The notes under the pieces were generated by a model. It did not search any database. It saw only the letters and a program-made list of their open reading frames with translations, and was not told the DNA's origin. From G020348385 sp964580235 (GTDB taxonomy: Bacteria; Acidobacteriota; Aminicenantia; Aminicenantales; Aminicenantaceae): DNA of 54,191 bases. How positions within the stretch are numbered: the stretch's first letter is position 1; each line of letters starts with the position of its first letter. The stretch is from the NCBI GenBank assembly GCA_964580235.1, contig CAZOJY010000007.1, positions 1 to 54,191 on the forward strand, in the 5' to 3' direction. The position numbers and the translations under genes were made by a program. Of this stretch, positions 1 through 8,611 are shown piece by piece.

Positions 1-176
1 TGGTAGAGATTGGGAGTTAGCGAGCGCAGTTCCGAGCCGCCGAGAAGAGCAGTGACAATCCCGTCACTTTGGGACGATCTCTAATTTTTATTGAGTGGCT
101 TTTGAATGAGTTTTCGTTGCGTTTTATCCGGAGACCAGGTATGATTTTTGTGAATTTTGATATTGAAGGATAGTGG
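1..176. other. Structured intergenic flank upstream of tauE
   Basis: No gene is visible here. AGAGATTG at 5-12 can pair with CGATCTCT at 75-82 (one G-U), closing a ~78-nt domain. Inside it GTGAC at 52-56 pairs with GTCAC at 63-67, and a short AATTTTTA tract follows at 83-90. This could be the 3' end of an RNA or terminator belonging to an upstream gene outside the window, or a cis-acting leader. I do not recognise a known riboswitch consensus. The SD for tauE is GAAGGA at about 165-170. Confidence 0.35.
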
Positions 177-923
177 ATGGATTACTGGAACTTGTTGCTA
201 TTGTTTGGCGTCGGCTCGATAGCTGGATTCATCAACGTGAATGCCGGCGGCGGGTCCAGCCTTACACTGCCCACATTGATATTTATGGGCCTCGACGGCG
301 CTCTAGCTAACGGCACTAACCGCATCGCTATTTTTATCCAGAATATTTTTGCAGTCGCTTCCTTTGGAAAAAACAAGATGCACGAGTTCCGGACAAGTAC
401 AGAGCTTTCCCTGCTCACCCTTCCTGGCGCAATCCTGGGGGCAATCCTGGCCGTAAGAATCAGCAGCGAATTGTTCGAGCAAATTTTGGGGGGAGTATTG
501 ATCGTTATCGTAATATCCCTTTTATTTTCACACTCTTACAAAGAAAGGAATCCAGGGCAAAAGGAACAGAGGAGTTGGTGGATATATCCCGCTCTGTTGG
601 GGATCGGATTTTACGGTGGATTTCTCCAGATTGGTGTGGGTTTTTTGTTTATGGCTTCTCTCTATCATCTTCTCCGCGTCGATCTGATAACAGTCAACAT
701 GCACAAGGTGTTTATTATTCTGATCTACACTTTGCCTGCATTGTTGATATTCACATTGAGTGGAAATGTAAATTGGAAATATGGCCTTGCCCTTGCTGCT
801 GGGAATGCTTTTGGAGGCTGGTGGGGCGTTCACGTGGCGGTTAAGGGAGGCGAGAGAGTCATCCGTATCATTCTGGCCGTCGCAATCAGCATAATGGCCC
901 TCAGGCTCTTCGGACTTTTCTAG
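177..923 (+). CDS. TauE/SafE (TSUP) family membrane permease
   Basis: This is a predicted inner-membrane permease of the TSUP family, whose members export or import small organosulfur or organic anions such as sulfite and sulfoacetate. At 248 residues it has the usual length, about eight hydrophobic segments and the family's internal duplication. The first repeat begins with a Gly-rich NAGGGSSLTLPTL motif near residues 21-33, and a matching GFYGGFLQIGVGF segment lies near residues 142-154. The ATG at 177 has a GAAGGA SD 7 nt upstream. The next gene has its own promoter, so tauE is probably a single-gene unit. The substrate cannot be read from the sequence. Confidence 0.85.
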   Translation: MDYWNLLLLFGVGSIAGFINVNAGGGSSLTLPTLIFMGLDGALANGTNRIAIFIQNIFAVASFGKNKMHEFRTSTELSLLTLPGAILGAILAVRISSELFEQILGGVLIVIVISLLFSHSYKERNPGQKEQRSWWIYPALLGIGFYGGFLQIGVGFLFMASLYHLLRVDLITVNMHKVFIILIYTLPALLIFTLSGNVNWKYGLALAAGNAFGGWWGVHVAVKGGERVIRIILAVAISIMALRLFGLF

Positions 924-930
924 GCCGGTG

Positions 931-950
931 ATTCGCTGGCGAATTTCTTG
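931..950 (+). terminator. Weak hairpin after tauE
   Basis: ATTCG at 931-935 and CGAAT at 940-944 form a 5-bp stem with a 4-nt loop, followed by a T-rich stretch. It sits directly between the tauE stop and the -35 box of the next promoter. The short stem makes it a weak terminator candidate. Confidence 0.3.
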
Positions 951-976
951 ACAAATTCCTTTCCGAAACATATTCT
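948..976 (+). promoter_or_regulatory. Near-consensus sigma70-type promoter for the sdhA/sdhB-like operon
   Basis: TTGACA (948-953) and TATTCT (971-976) are separated by exactly 17 nt. The predicted start is near 983, leaving a short 5' UTR that holds the SD AGGAAAGGA (992-1000) before the TTG start codon at 1009. The -35 box matches consensus perfectly. Confidence 0.7.
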
Positions 977-1008
977 ATAAAAACTTAGCACAGGAAAGGA
1001 TATATTTC

Positions 1009-2745
1009 TTGATTCACGAATACGATGTGGTCATTATAGGAGCCGGAGGTGCTGGGCTGTATTCGGCCTTAGAGGCCAGCAAAAAGGCAAAAACAGCAGT
1101 CATCTCAAAACTCTACCCGATTCGCTCTCACACGGGTGCAGCCCAAGGGGGAATCGGTGCGGCCCTCGGGAACGTAGAAGAGGATAAACCGGAATGGCAT
1201 GCCTTTGACACTGTCAAAGGCGGGGACTATCTCACGGACCAAAAAGCAGCCTGTCTATTAGCCGAAGAGGCTGTTCAAGCTGTGTATGATCTAGAAAACC
1301 GGGGCCTCCCTTTCAGTCGCACACCAGAAGGGCGAATCGACCAGAGGCGTTTTGGAGGACATACCCGAAATTTCGGGGAAGCCCCAGTCCGCAGAGCCTG
1401 CTATGCGGCAGATCGGACTGGCCATATGATCCTACAAACCCTCTATCAGCAATGCATTAAAAACAATGTGTCCTTTTTTGACGAATTTCATGTCATAGAT
1501 GTTTTAATCGAAGGGCACAAATGTGCTGGACTTATTGTTATCGAACTGGCCACCGGTGAACTCCACATCTTCAGAGCCAAAGCTGTGCTGTTTGCTACTG
1601 GAGGCTTTGGACGTATGTTTCGGATAACCTCCAATGCCCATGCGAATACCGGCGACGGGCCAGCTCTGGTTGCTCGAAGGAATGTTCCTCTGGAAGACAT
1701 GGAGTTCTTTCAGTTTCATCCGACAGGTATCCGAAACATGGGAATCCTAATCACAGAAGGAGTTCGGGGTGAAGGCGGCATATTGAGAAACAATAAAAAT
1801 GAACAGTTCATGGAACGCTATGCTCCCAAACTCCTGGACCTGGCTCCCCGTGATATGATTGCCCGCGCCATCGTCACAGAAATCCGGGCTGGACATGGAA
1901 TCAAAGGGGATGCATCCATTAATGATTATGTGTATCTGGATGCCACTCACTTGGGAAAAGCTGTTATCGAAGCAAAGCTGCCAGAAATCGCAGACTTTTC
2001 CCGCACATACTTGGGGATCGACCCAGCAGACAATCCCATGCCCGTCCACCCCACAGCTCATTATGCCATGGGCGGAATTCCCACTGACGTGCATGGAAGG
2101 GTGTTAGCCGACGGTTCTGGAAGACTTTATGAGGGTTTGTATGCCGCCGGAGAATGTGCCTGCGTTTCTGTCCACGGAGCAAACCGCTTGGGCACAAACA
2201 GTCTTGTGGATTTAATCGTTTTCGGCCGCCGGGCTGGACTTCACATCGCCAATTTTGTAAAAAATGCTGATTTTATTTCCGTTCCAAAAAACGCCGCGGA
2301 ATCGGCACAAAAAATATTGGATCGACTTTTGGATGGAAAACATGGTCCGCAACCAGGCATGATAAGAAAAACCATGCAGGACCTGATGATGCAAAACATC
2401 GGGATTTACCGGAATAGCAAAGAGATGGCCGAAACTGTTCAAAAACTGGGAGAGCTGCGGCAGGAATACAAAGAAGTCAGGGTGAAAGATCACAACAAAT
2501 CTTTTAACACAAATCTTCTCGATATCCTGGAACTTGGAAATCTCCTGGACCTTGCTTATATTACAGCCGCGTGTGCCCTTAACCGCACCGAAAGCCGGGG
2601 TGCACACGCCCGAGAAGATTACCCTCAGAGGGATGACGCAAACTGGCTAAAGCATACTTTTGCGTGGTTGATAGAGGATAGAGTGGAGATTGACTATTCG
2701 CCAGTGGATGTGTCTGTGTGGGAGCCAAAGCCAAGAAAATATTAG
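1009..2745 (+). CDS. Fumarate reductase/succinate dehydrogenase flavoprotein subunit
   Basis: This FAD-bearing catalytic subunit interconverts fumarate and succinate at the membrane surface or in the cytoplasm. The N-terminus has the dinucleotide-binding GAGGAG motif (about residues 11-16). The family signature RSHTGAAQGG lies near residues 40-49, where the His is expected to carry the covalent FAD. An active-site region HPTAHYAMGG lies near residues 346-355, and a C-terminal helical domain follows. The length of 578 residues is normal. The start is a TTG with an excellent SD (AGGAAAGGA) 8 nt upstream and the ATP-like FAD motif right behind it. The iron-sulfur subunit follows after 12 nt. Direction of the reaction is not decided by the sequence. 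Confidence 0.93.
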   Translation: MIHEYDVVIIGAGGAGLYSALEASKKAKTAVISKLYPIRSHTGAAQGGIGAALGNVEEDKPEWHAFDTVKGGDYLTDQKAACLLAEEAVQAVYDLENRGLPFSRTPEGRIDQRRFGGHTRNFGEAPVRRACYAADRTGHMILQTLYQQCIKNNVSFFDEFHVIDVLIEGHKCAGLIVIELATGELHIFRAKAVLFATGGFGRMFRITSNAHANTGDGPALVARRNVPLEDMEFFQFHPTGIRNMGILITEGVRGEGGILRNNKNEQFMERYAPKLLDLAPRDMIARAIVTEIRAGHGIKGDASINDYVYLDATHLGKAVIEAKLPEIADFSRTYLGIDPADNPMPVHPTAHYAMGGIPTDVHGRVLADGSGRLYEGLYAAGECACVSVHGANRLGTNSLVDLIVFGRRAGLHIANFVKNADFISVPKNAAESAQKILDRLLDGKHGPQPGMIRKTMQDLMMQNIGIYRNSKEMAETVQKLGELRQEYKEVRVKDHNKSFNTNLLDILELGNLLDLAYITAACALNRTESRGAHAREDYPQRDDANWLKHTFAWLIEDRVEIDYSPVDVSVWEPKPRKY

Positions 2746-2757
2746 TGAAGGAATCCG

Positions 2758-3486
2758 ATGAAAATTCATCTCGACATTCAGCGTTTTAATCCTGAAAAAG
2801 ATAAGGAGCCGACTTTCCAGAAATACGAAGTTGAGGTCAATCCAACAGACCGCTTGCTGGATGCCTTGATGAAAATAAAAAATGGCGAAGACCCCACACT
2901 GGGATTTCGCAAAAGCTGTGCTCATGGTGTCTGCGGCTCGGATGCAATGGTTATAAACGGAAAAGAGGGGCTAGCTTGCAAGACATTGATCAAGGATGCT
3001 GTCGATAAAGATGGAGCCACTGTAAAAGTGCAACCTCTCCGAACCTTACCAGTCCAACGAGATCTGATGGTGAATCAATCCTCTTTTTTCCAAAATTACC
3101 GGCAGGTGAAACCTTATCAAATCAATCCCGCCCAGGTCCAAGAAAAAGAAAGGATTCAAACCCCTGAGAAAAGAAAACAATTCGATGATGCCACCAGGTG
3201 CATTCTTTGCGCAGCCTGCTTTTCAGCCTGTCCGGTCAAGCAGGAGGTGAATCCGAATTTCCTCGGACCAGCAGCAATCGTGCAAGCCTCCCGTTTTATC
3301 GAAGATGACCGGGACAAAGGAATCGAAGAGAGACTTCCCAGCTTGGACTATCCCGACGGCATATGGCCCTGCGAAAACCGATTCGAATGCACCCGTGTGT
3401 GCCCGCGAAAGATCAAAGTAACAAAACTGATCAATCTCATCAAAAGAAAAATCACTGAATTCCGAAAAGACAGGGGAAAAACATGA
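2758..3486 (+). CDS. Fumarate reductase/succinate dehydrogenase iron-sulfur subunit
   Basis: This is the electron-transfer subunit that wires the flavoprotein to a quinone or other donor. A plant-type [2Fe-2S] site is seen as CAHGVCGSDAM with a distal C (about residues 54-78). A ferredoxin-like domain follows, with CILCAACFSACPV (about 148-160) and CENRFECTRVCP (about 206-217), the normal [4Fe-4S] and [3Fe-4S] ligand pattern. The 242-residue length is typical. The gene follows the flavoprotein by 12 nt. No cytochrome b or anchor gene comes next: a convergent cytochrome begins 93 nt downstream. The anchor may be encoded elsewhere or the complex may be soluble. Confidence 0.93.
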   Translation: MKIHLDIQRFNPEKDKEPTFQKYEVEVNPTDRLLDALMKIKNGEDPTLGFRKSCAHGVCGSDAMVINGKEGLACKTLIKDAVDKDGATVKVQPLRTLPVQRDLMVNQSSFFQNYRQVKPYQINPAQVQEKERIQTPEKRKQFDDATRCILCAACFSACPVKQEVNPNFLGPAAIVQASRFIEDDRDKGIEERLPSLDYPDGIWPCENRFECTRVCPRKIKVTKLINLIKRKITEFRKDRGKT

Positions 3487-3579
3487 TCATGGCGTTAAAG
3501 ATCCGAATTAGAGCGGAGGACATCTCTGATGGCAAAGAAACACATTGAAAATTGCACAGAAAGAGAATTAGCTGTCAGC

Positions 3580-5085
3580 TTATTTCTTGAGTGCCGATTT
3601 TAGTGCAATAGAATCCTTCATTTCCTGCAAATTTTTGGTCAGATTCCACCATCCGTTTTTGAACGCGGCATAATCCGGCCCCATCATGGCTGATGCATAC
3701 CGCACAGAATTGGCATAAAACAGCCACTGTGACATCCATTTCTGTTCAATGTTCTCATCAAAGAGATTAGACTGATCTGCCAACCCATTTTTCCACGCTT
3801 GAAGCATCAATTTTGTTGCCGCTTCCACCATCCGGTCCGCCTCCTTTAGAGTGAACTCAAATTTTTCGAAATGGCCGCTGACCAAGCTGGGACCGTGGCA
3901 GGCAGAACAGACTTTAGACATCTTTTGCTTTCGACTTTCTTGCGCTTCTTCTGTCAGTAAAAATTCTTCAGCTGCTTCTCCCGAAAAAGTTGTGGGCAAA
4001 GGAAGCCCATCCTTATTTTTAATCACGAAGGTCTGACCACTTTTTGGCTGGGGATGGGAATAAATCAGACCGAATATTCTGACCCATAGTCTGGCTCCGA
4101 AGTCATGACTTCGCTCGGCGACAACATCGCCCTCCGTGTTTACCAGAAGACTGTTGTGGCAGGCCGCACAAGTGGGTGCTGTGAAATCCTTTCCGATAAC
4201 CCAAGGGATGTGGTTCCAATCCCACTCCGTACTTTTTGCATGAAATATATTGCCGTGCTTGCTCTCTCTATACACATTCCAGGCGGGAACATCAGGCTCC
4301 AAATGGCATTGGGAGCACGTGCCGGGCTTCCGGGCAATTTCGATGGAAAAACTGTGTCTGGGATGACAGGCCGTACACGCACCGGCTGTCCCATCCGGAT
4401 TGATCCGTCCTACACCATGATTCGGCCAGTTGGACAGATCAGGCACTTCGATCTCTCCAAGCTCAGTCTCCAACGTGCGTAAACCTCTGACTTGCACCTG
4501 AGTGCCATGACAAGCATAGCAGGTCTCGGCTTTAGCCGCCGGCGAAGAGTCGCGCTGCAAGACGCTCCCCTCCCGGACGTCTTTGACACTTGTAATAGTC
4601 TCAACAAGAGTATGGTAAACGGGGTTCTTTTTGAGGTTGAAATAGGCGTTTGCTTTTTTGCTGGGGAGATACTGTTTTACCTCATCTAGATGGCACGTCG
4701 CACAGTCCTTTGGAGATACAACCAGATTGATTCGGTAATCAAAATGTTCAAAATTATCCTTATGGTTTTGGGCGTTCAGGCTGTGGCACTCATAACATCC
4801 AACCGCATTAGTCCTCAGGTTATCCGGAACAGATGGACTTGATACTTCCCTTTCCAAAGCCGGCTTCTTCATCGATTCCGCAGGTATTCCATGTGCATGC
4901 GCGCTCGTCATCCAGTCCTCGACAATGCCTGGAGTATAGACACGGTGGCACTCCAAACATTCCTCAGTTTGTTCACTCAAAGAAGGTAAGGATTCGGTGG
5001 CCTCCTGTGTGGCAACTTTCCCCCAAAACATGAGAACGAACAGAAAAATCAGAGAAAGATGAACGACCAAGATTTTTCTCTTCAT
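3580..5085 (-). CDS. Octaheme c-type cytochrome, hydroxylamine oxidoreductase (HAO)-like
   Basis: This exported multiheme cytochrome has a signal peptide (residues 1-26) and exactly eight CXXCH motifs, near residues 43, 97, 128, 188, 236, 257, 306 and 392. The final heme is followed by a long helical C-terminus ending in MGPDYAAFKNGWWNLTKNLQ, a layout typical of HAO and the reductive epsilon-Hao enzymes. All motifs are CXXCH; there is no CXXCK as in NrfA. Known relatives oxidise hydroxylamine or hydrazine or reduce nitrite, and the direction here is unknown. The ATG overlaps the TGA of a 14-codon leader ORF (5126-5082) that carries the strong SD, so translation is probably coupled. The promoter is at 5146-5174. 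No c-type quinol dehydrogenase partner lies beside it. Confidence 0.88.
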   Translation of the reverse strand: MKRKILVVHLSLIFLFVLMFWGKVATQEATESLPSLSEQTEECLECHRVYTPGIVEDWMTSAHAHGIPAESMKKPALEREVSSPSVPDNLRTNAVGCYECHSLNAQNHKDNFEHFDYRINLVVSPKDCATCHLDEVKQYLPSKKANAYFNLKKNPVYHTLVETITSVKDVREGSVLQRDSSPAAKAETCYACHGTQVQVRGLRTLETELGEIEVPDLSNWPNHGVGRINPDGTAGACTACHPRHSFSIEIARKPGTCSQCHLEPDVPAWNVYRESKHGNIFHAKSTEWDWNHIPWVIGKDFTAPTCAACHNSLLVNTEGDVVAERSHDFGARLWVRIFGLIYSHPQPKSGQTFVIKNKDGLPLPTTFSGEAAEEFLLTEEAQESRKQKMSKVCSACHGPSLVSGHFEKFEFTLKEADRMVEAATKLMLQAWKNGLADQSNLFDENIEQKWMSQWLFYANSVRYASAMMGPDYAAFKNGWWNLTKNLQEMKDSIALKSALKK

Positions 5086-5126
5086 CGGGAACTCAAAGCC
5101 TTACGGTCTGAATTATGGACATACAT
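5082..5126 (-). CDS. Putative 14-residue leader peptide coupled to the octaheme cytochrome
   Basis: The strongest SD of this locus, GGAAGGAGGT (5140-5131), stands 4 nt before an ATG at 5126-5124 and not before the cytochrome ATG. That ATG opens a 14-codon frame, MYVHNSDRKALSSR, whose TGA overlaps the cytochrome start as ATGA (5085-5082). Ribosomes finishing the leader would reinitiate on the cytochrome. The alternative is that the frame is fortuitous and the cytochrome is translated weakly from its own site. No transcriptional attenuator hairpin is evident. Confidence 0.45.
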   Translation of the reverse strand: MYVHNSDRKALSSR

Positions 5127-5145
5127 CGTTACCTCCTTCCATTCG

Positions 5146-5174
5146 CTTTTACCACATGAAAGGAAGAAGGTCAA
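5146..5174 (-). promoter_or_regulatory. Promoter candidate for the cytochrome gene
   Basis: On the minus strand TTGACC (5174-5169) and TAAAAG (5151-5146) are separated by 17 nt. The expected start near 5139 would fall at or beside the leader SD, giving a very short 5' UTR. Confidence 0.45.
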
Positions 5175-5200
5175 AACAAATACACGGGCTAAAAAGACGT

Positions 5201-8200
5201 TTAGAATCCCGGCATGATCGTGAACTGGAACACCCAGTTTTTGTTTGGCCTGTTGAAAGGCTTCACAGCATTAAATCCCATAATCAGGTATCCAAACAGA
5301 TTCATCCGGAGTCCGATGCCAGCACTTGTTAAAGGTTTGCGATTGCCACCCAAAAAAAATGGTTTATTTTCTGTGTCACCCTCAATTTCATATCCCCAAG
5401 CAATCCCGGCATCATAGAAGGCCACAAAATCCAACGGGAGAATGCCATAATATCCCCTGCCCAAACCGAGAACCCCAAATAGAGGAAATCGGAGTTCTAC
5501 ATTGGCGACGGCCATCTTGCTGCCGAATAGCTGCGCATAAACATCATTTTCGCTAAAACCAAAAGAAGATGAATTGTATCCCCTAAGCAGAGTTTCATAG
5601 CCTAAAAACAAGGGATAAAAACGGCTGTCTGTGGCATTATTGCCATAACGGCCATAATGCATAATGCGGAAAGCCAAAGTAAACGGCCGCACGGGCATGA
5701 AGTACCGTCGGTAATCTGCAAGAATCGAGGAAAAATTCAAATTGCCGCCAAAATAGGGCGTAAATTCGAGACGATAGCTCTGCCCCAGGATAGGTGCTGT
5801 GGCTCCGAAGAACGAGCTGTCATACACATAAGCTGCCGTGAAAAATCCGTAATACAGACTTTCCGGAGCATCCAATTCCTGTTTGTATTCATCCATAAAA
5901 AATCCCTCAACTGTATAAGCACGGGTGCGAACTTCTTGCTGGTAATCGATTAGCCGGTAGCCCGCTGACAGCTCGAACCGGCGGGATTGATTAAAAGGAT
6001 AAAAGGCAAAAATCGAGGCTTGATAATTGACCTGGCGAAAAATAAATTCTTCCTCGAGGAGAGCCACCTGGCCGAAGAAATCCCCGTATCCCACCGAATA
6101 TCCTCCGTACACATAAGGTATCCGCTGTACAACAGCTCCCCAATTCAATCTGCTCTTGGTATTTTGATATCCGGCTAAAAGGGCTGAATCCTCAACTCGG
6201 CTGTTTATCTGAGCCATGGTGAACACATTATGATAGCCAAGCATGTCGCTGAAGTTCAGCGTAATTCCGCCCCCTGCGTAGGTCCCAAACCGGTCTGTGC
6301 CTACGGCCATCTGAGCAGGGCTGACATAATCCAGAGCCAGCTTGGGCTTGTAATCCGAAACTTCAAAATCAGATTCTTCAGGCAATCCGTACATCGGATT
6401 GTTGAGAAGGGCCAGAACCTCTCCCTCGCTCTTTTTTCTCGGGGGAAGCAAAGATGGCGAGATATCTCCGAAATCACCGTTAGGCTTTTCTCCGGATAGA
6501 AGTTCAAGAGAATCGATAACATAGATGCTGTAGTTATCCTCCTGGTAGACGCTGTAAGCCATTTGGCCGGTCTTTTGTGCGACGGATAAGGCAGGGCTCT
6601 CGGCCGTGATCCCGCTCACACCTGTGTAAAGATTGGTCACCTGTGAAATCTCCTCGCTGGCAAGATCGATTCTGTACACATCTGGTATGCCGCTGCGATC
6701 GGAAAGAAAAAACAGGCTTTTTGAATCAGGAGCCCATTGGGGATTGATATGATTCGCTCCGAGGAATCCATGAATCTGCTCGATCTCGCCCGAGCGGGGG
6801 TCCAGAAGGGCCATCTGAAAGTCCCCAATATTGAGGAGAGAAAGATCCGTCGAGAAACGGTCTGTAACAAAAGCAATGGTTCGGCCATCAGGAGACCAGG
6901 ATGGATAAAGGTCGGAAAATGGATCATCTGTGAGTTTTCTAAGTTCTTCCGTTTCCAGATCAAACAAATAAATGTCTGATAATCCGCCATCAAGGGCTGA
7001 AAAAGCGATAAAGCGCCCCTCGGGAGACCAAGTTGGATTCAGAATCTCTCCTAGGTGTCCGAAAATTATCTCCTTTTCCCTCTTCCCGGTATCTGCATTG
7101 ACAATCACAAGCACAGGCTCACCTTTGGTAATCGCGCCAAAAACAAAATGCCTTCCCTCTGAATCCCAGGAACCAGAGGATTTTATGAACTGTAAACTTT
7201 CAAAATGCGGATTTGCGGCCGTCTTTATCAGCTTTCGAATGGTCCTTCCTGTTTTTGCATCAGCCAAATACATATCGATCGAAAACAGATCCCGGCTGCT
7301 GAGATAAACGACTTTGCTCCCATCCGGGCTGAGCATCGGAGACACATTATACCTGTTCTCTTCAGTCCCTTTAAAAAGAGGACGGCTGCCTCTTTCGACA
7401 AGCTGTGTGTGTTTGGCAATGGGCTCATATGCCTCATTCATAGCCTGGTGCCATTGCTTTGTCAGTGCTTCGAAATTCACGTTCAGCACCTTTTTCATCG
7501 CGGATTCCAGCTCCCCTACCCGGCTAACCTGTTTCAGCAGGGAAGGGACAGCCTCATCCCCCCATTTCCCAGTGATATAAGCCCAGAGGGACTGACCATA
7601 TCTGTACGGAAAATACTTATAGGGATCATCGAGTTTTTTGATTGTCGGGAGTTCTTTCCTCTGAGTGACATCCCTCATCCACATAGCAGTGTTTGGGTCA
7701 ACCGAACCGATGGACAGATATTCGGCCAGCCCTTCGACAAACCACAACGGAATACGCGCAATCCCCGGGTTGGCTCCGCCATAGCTGGATTGTCCCTGCG
7801 AGGTCATATCATACTGGAATGCGTGGACAAGTTCGTGCCCGATCACACGATCCGTCGAATCCAGAGAGCCCGTGACTGGCAGGATAATCCGCCTCTTGAA
7901 TGACTCGGTCACACCTCCTGTCCCTTCTCCGATAAATCCGGGGATAGCGGCCGTCTGTTGAAAATCAGAAGAACTCGCATAAAGAATCAAAGGCTGACGC
8001 CCTTTGAGTTTATGATTGAGCAGACGTGACAGGCGGGCATGCCATCTTTCTGCCATCCGGGCGGCCTGTGTTGCCGCTTTTTCCATTTCAGGATAAAAAT
8101 AGACATCAAAGTGCTGTGTCTTCAAGATTTTAAAATCGAACTTGTCATACTGCACCTTATTCCGTCCAAAATACTGGGCATGAGCAACAGACGCTGTTGA

Positions 8201-8263
8201 TGCTATTCCTAAAGAAATTATTGTCAATATCGCGAAAAATCGTGAAACATAACGGGCAAACAT
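5201..8263 (-). CDS. Peptidase MA-like / PD40 propeller / outer-membrane barrel fusion
   Basis: This is a large envelope protein of about 1020 residues. After a signal peptide (to about residue 30) comes a gluzincin-like metallopeptidase domain (about 40-280) with the zinc motif HELVH. TolB/PD40-type repeats follow (about 300-600; recurrent xSPDGxxIAF and DLYPSWSPDG-like units). The last ~300 residues look like a BamA/D15-type barrel ending in Phe (IMPGF), as barrel proteins recognised by the BAM complex usually do. It probably sits in the outer membrane with the peptidase and propeller outside or in the periplasm. I chose the ATG at 8263, not the one ten codons upstream, because GGAGGGACAAA immediately precedes it. 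The substrate is unknown. Confidence 0.8.
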   Translation of the reverse strand: MFARYVSRFFAILTIISLGIASTASVAHAQYFGRNKVQYDKFDFKILKTQHFDVYFYPEMEKAATQAARMAERWHARLSRLLNHKLKGRQPLILYASSSDFQQTAAIPGFIGEGTGGVTESFKRRIILPVTGSLDSTDRVIGHELVHAFQYDMTSQGQSSYGGANPGIARIPLWFVEGLAEYLSIGSVDPNTAMWMRDVTQRKELPTIKKLDDPYKYFPYRYGQSLWAYITGKWGDEAVPSLLKQVSRVGELESAMKKVLNVNFEALTKQWHQAMNEAYEPIAKHTQLVERGSRPLFKGTEENRYNVSPMLSPDGSKVVYLSSRDLFSIDMYLADAKTGRTIRKLIKTAANPHFESLQFIKSSGSWDSEGRHFVFGAITKGEPVLVIVNADTGKREKEIIFGHLGEILNPTWSPEGRFIAFSALDGGLSDIYLFDLETEELRKLTDDPFSDLYPSWSPDGRTIAFVTDRFSTDLSLLNIGDFQMALLDPRSGEIEQIHGFLGANHINPQWAPDSKSLFFLSDRSGIPDVYRIDLASEEISQVTNLYTGVSGITAESPALSVAQKTGQMAYSVYQEDNYSIYVIDSLELLSGEKPNGDFGDISPSLLPPRKKSEGEVLALLNNPMYGLPEESDFEVSDYKPKLALDYVSPAQMAVGTDRFGTYAGGGITLNFSDMLGYHNVFTMAQINSRVEDSALLAGYQNTKSRLNWGAVVQRIPYVYGGYSVGYGDFFGQVALLEEEFIFRQVNYQASIFAFYPFNQSRRFELSAGYRLIDYQQEVRTRAYTVEGFFMDEYKQELDAPESLYYGFFTAAYVYDSSFFGATAPILGQSYRLEFTPYFGGNLNFSSILADYRRYFMPVRPFTLAFRIMHYGRYGNNATDSRFYPLFLGYETLLRGYNSSSFGFSENDVYAQLFGSKMAVANVELRFPLFGVLGLGRGYYGILPLDFVAFYDAGIAWGYEIEGDTENKPFFLGGNRKPLTSAGIGLRMNLFGYLIMGFNAVKPFNRPNKNWVFQFTIMPGF

Positions 8264-8611
8264 TTTGTCCCTCCAAAATTTATGTGATTTCAATCTCTCA
8301 TCCGAATCAATTTCCTACTAATCCCACATGTTTTATAACAATTATTCATGCGGAAACGTTGCAAAATCGGTTGGTATCGTATTTTCTTCATCATTATTAG
8401 ACAATATATACATGATAATCCATTCCATGCAGACGTTCAATGAAAGCCTTTTAACTTTTGAGTCCAATGCAAAAAACATGCCAAATAGTTCCTCCTCTTT
8501 TTTCTGATAAGCGGAAATAAAGGTGTGTATGGATTTCAGGTCATCTGTCCTTAAAAAAATTCATTTGAAAAAACTGAGTATTGATGTAAAATTCTTCTGC
8601 CACAAGAGATC
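8264..8611. other. Divergent intergenic region
   Basis: This region separates the minus-strand barrel fusion from the plus-strand esterase. Apart from the esterase promoter candidate at 8565-8592 I see no gene and no strong hairpin. An AT-rich AATTATTCATG at 8340-8350 resembles the core of the repeat family found at 31520 and 35862, but it has no inverted partner here. Confidence 0.4.
8565..8592 (+). promoter_or_regulatory. Promoter candidate for the esterase-symporter operon
   Basis: TTGAAA (8565-8570) and TAAAAT (8587-8592) are 16 nt apart, 19 nt before the ATG at 8612. The predicted 5' UTR is short and carries only a weak AAGAG SD. Confidence 0.45.

Noticed and set aside
3529..3603. 24-codon ORF with GGAGG upstream after sdhB
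   Set aside because: It runs into the convergent cytochrome gene and encodes nothing recognisable; kept only as a note in the sdhAB finding.
7205..7903. 232-codon plus-strand open frame
   Set aside because: Antisense to the peptidase/propeller fusion; no SD, no family resemblance.
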